Positions 5,088 through 5,191 of a stretch of DNA of 5,191 bases are shown here, piece by piece. Position numbers and translations under genes: made by a program. Each line of letters begins with the position of its first letter. The first letter of the stretch is position 1. The stretch is from assembly GCF_946187255.1 (NCBI RefSeq), contig NZ_CAMHRZ010000244.1:1-5191 (forward strand), in the 5' to 3' direction. Origin of the DNA: an uncultured Ruminococcus sp. (lineage in GTDB: Bacteria; Bacillota; Clostridia; Oscillospirales; Ruminococcaceae). The notes under the pieces were generated by a model that worked only from the letters and a program-made list of their open reading frames with translations, was not told the DNA's origin and ran no database searches.

Positions 5088-5191
5088 TCAATGACTGTGT
5101 TCCTCAAATTCTTTCCATAGCAGATCATAGATACCGTTAAGTCTGTCAATTATTTGTTTGCATCGTCAACATATGCTTTCCATGTATCACG
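5088..5191 (-). pseudogene. C-terminal end of an unrecognised gene, apparently frameshifted (runs off right edge)
   Basis: I do not recognise the protein. On the minus strand from base 5191, one frame reads RDTWKAYVDDANK and stops at TAA (5150-5152). The next frame reads QIIDRLNGIYDLLWKEFEEHSH from 5156 to the TGA at 5088-5090. Both pieces look like ordinary charged helical protein, and the second has no start codon within its open stretch (it is closed upstream by TGA at 5166-5168). The simplest reading is one C-terminus split by loss of one base (or gain of two) in the A-rich segment around 5150-5160. The alternative is that the protein ends at 5150 and the downstream reading is chance. Too little is visible to assign a family or to say whether the whole gene is dead. 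Confidence 0.4.

Overview
This window is a gene-dense, single-orientation stretch of a bacterial chromosome. Every protein-coding gene I can support lies on the minus strand. The signals are those of a Gram-positive Firmicute, probably a Clostridia member of the Ruminococcus/Oscillospiraceae type: strong AGGAGG-like ribosome binding sites, SigA-type -35/-10 promoters, intermediate GC and frequent ATA isoleucine codons. The genus is an impression from style and gene content, not something a single base pattern proves.

Layout in the direction of transcription (right to left): at the right edge (5088-5191) is the C-terminal coding remnant of an unrecognised protein, which appears to need a one-base frameshift. 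It is followed by a strong 12-bp hairpin (5009-5041) and an AT-rich promoter region (about 4916-4977). Next is nadB (L-aspartate oxidase, 4823-3321), followed after 21 bp by nadC (quinolinate phosphoribosyltransferase, 3299-2460). A 97-bp gap rich in competing hairpins leads to the first of three small two-span membrane proteins of the DUF3592 type (2362-1862). A gap with a plausible promoter (1803-1775) precedes the second such protein (1695-1042), which carries a 47-residue Asn/Tyr/Ser tail. A gap with a near-perfect 28-bp inverted repeat (941-968) precedes the third (912-442). Fifteen bases later starts a nucleoside phosphorylase closest to uridine phosphorylase (426-1), cut by the left edge.

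How the genes work together: NadB oxidises L-aspartate to iminoaspartate, NadA (not in this window) would condense it to quinolinate, and NadC converts quinolinate to nicotinate mononucleotide, so nadBC is a de novo NAD operon. The nucleoside phosphorylase belongs to nucleoside salvage. The three membrane proteins between them have no known function. Two are clear paralogues, and all three share the plan membrane helix, membrane-proximal Cys, beta-rich domain, second helix. No phage, IS, CRISPR, tRNA or rRNA was seen. The most unusual items are the membrane-protein trio, the Asn/Tyr-rich tail with its repetitive DNA, the alternative hairpins after nadC, the altered NadB C-terminus, and the apparent frameshift at the right edge.
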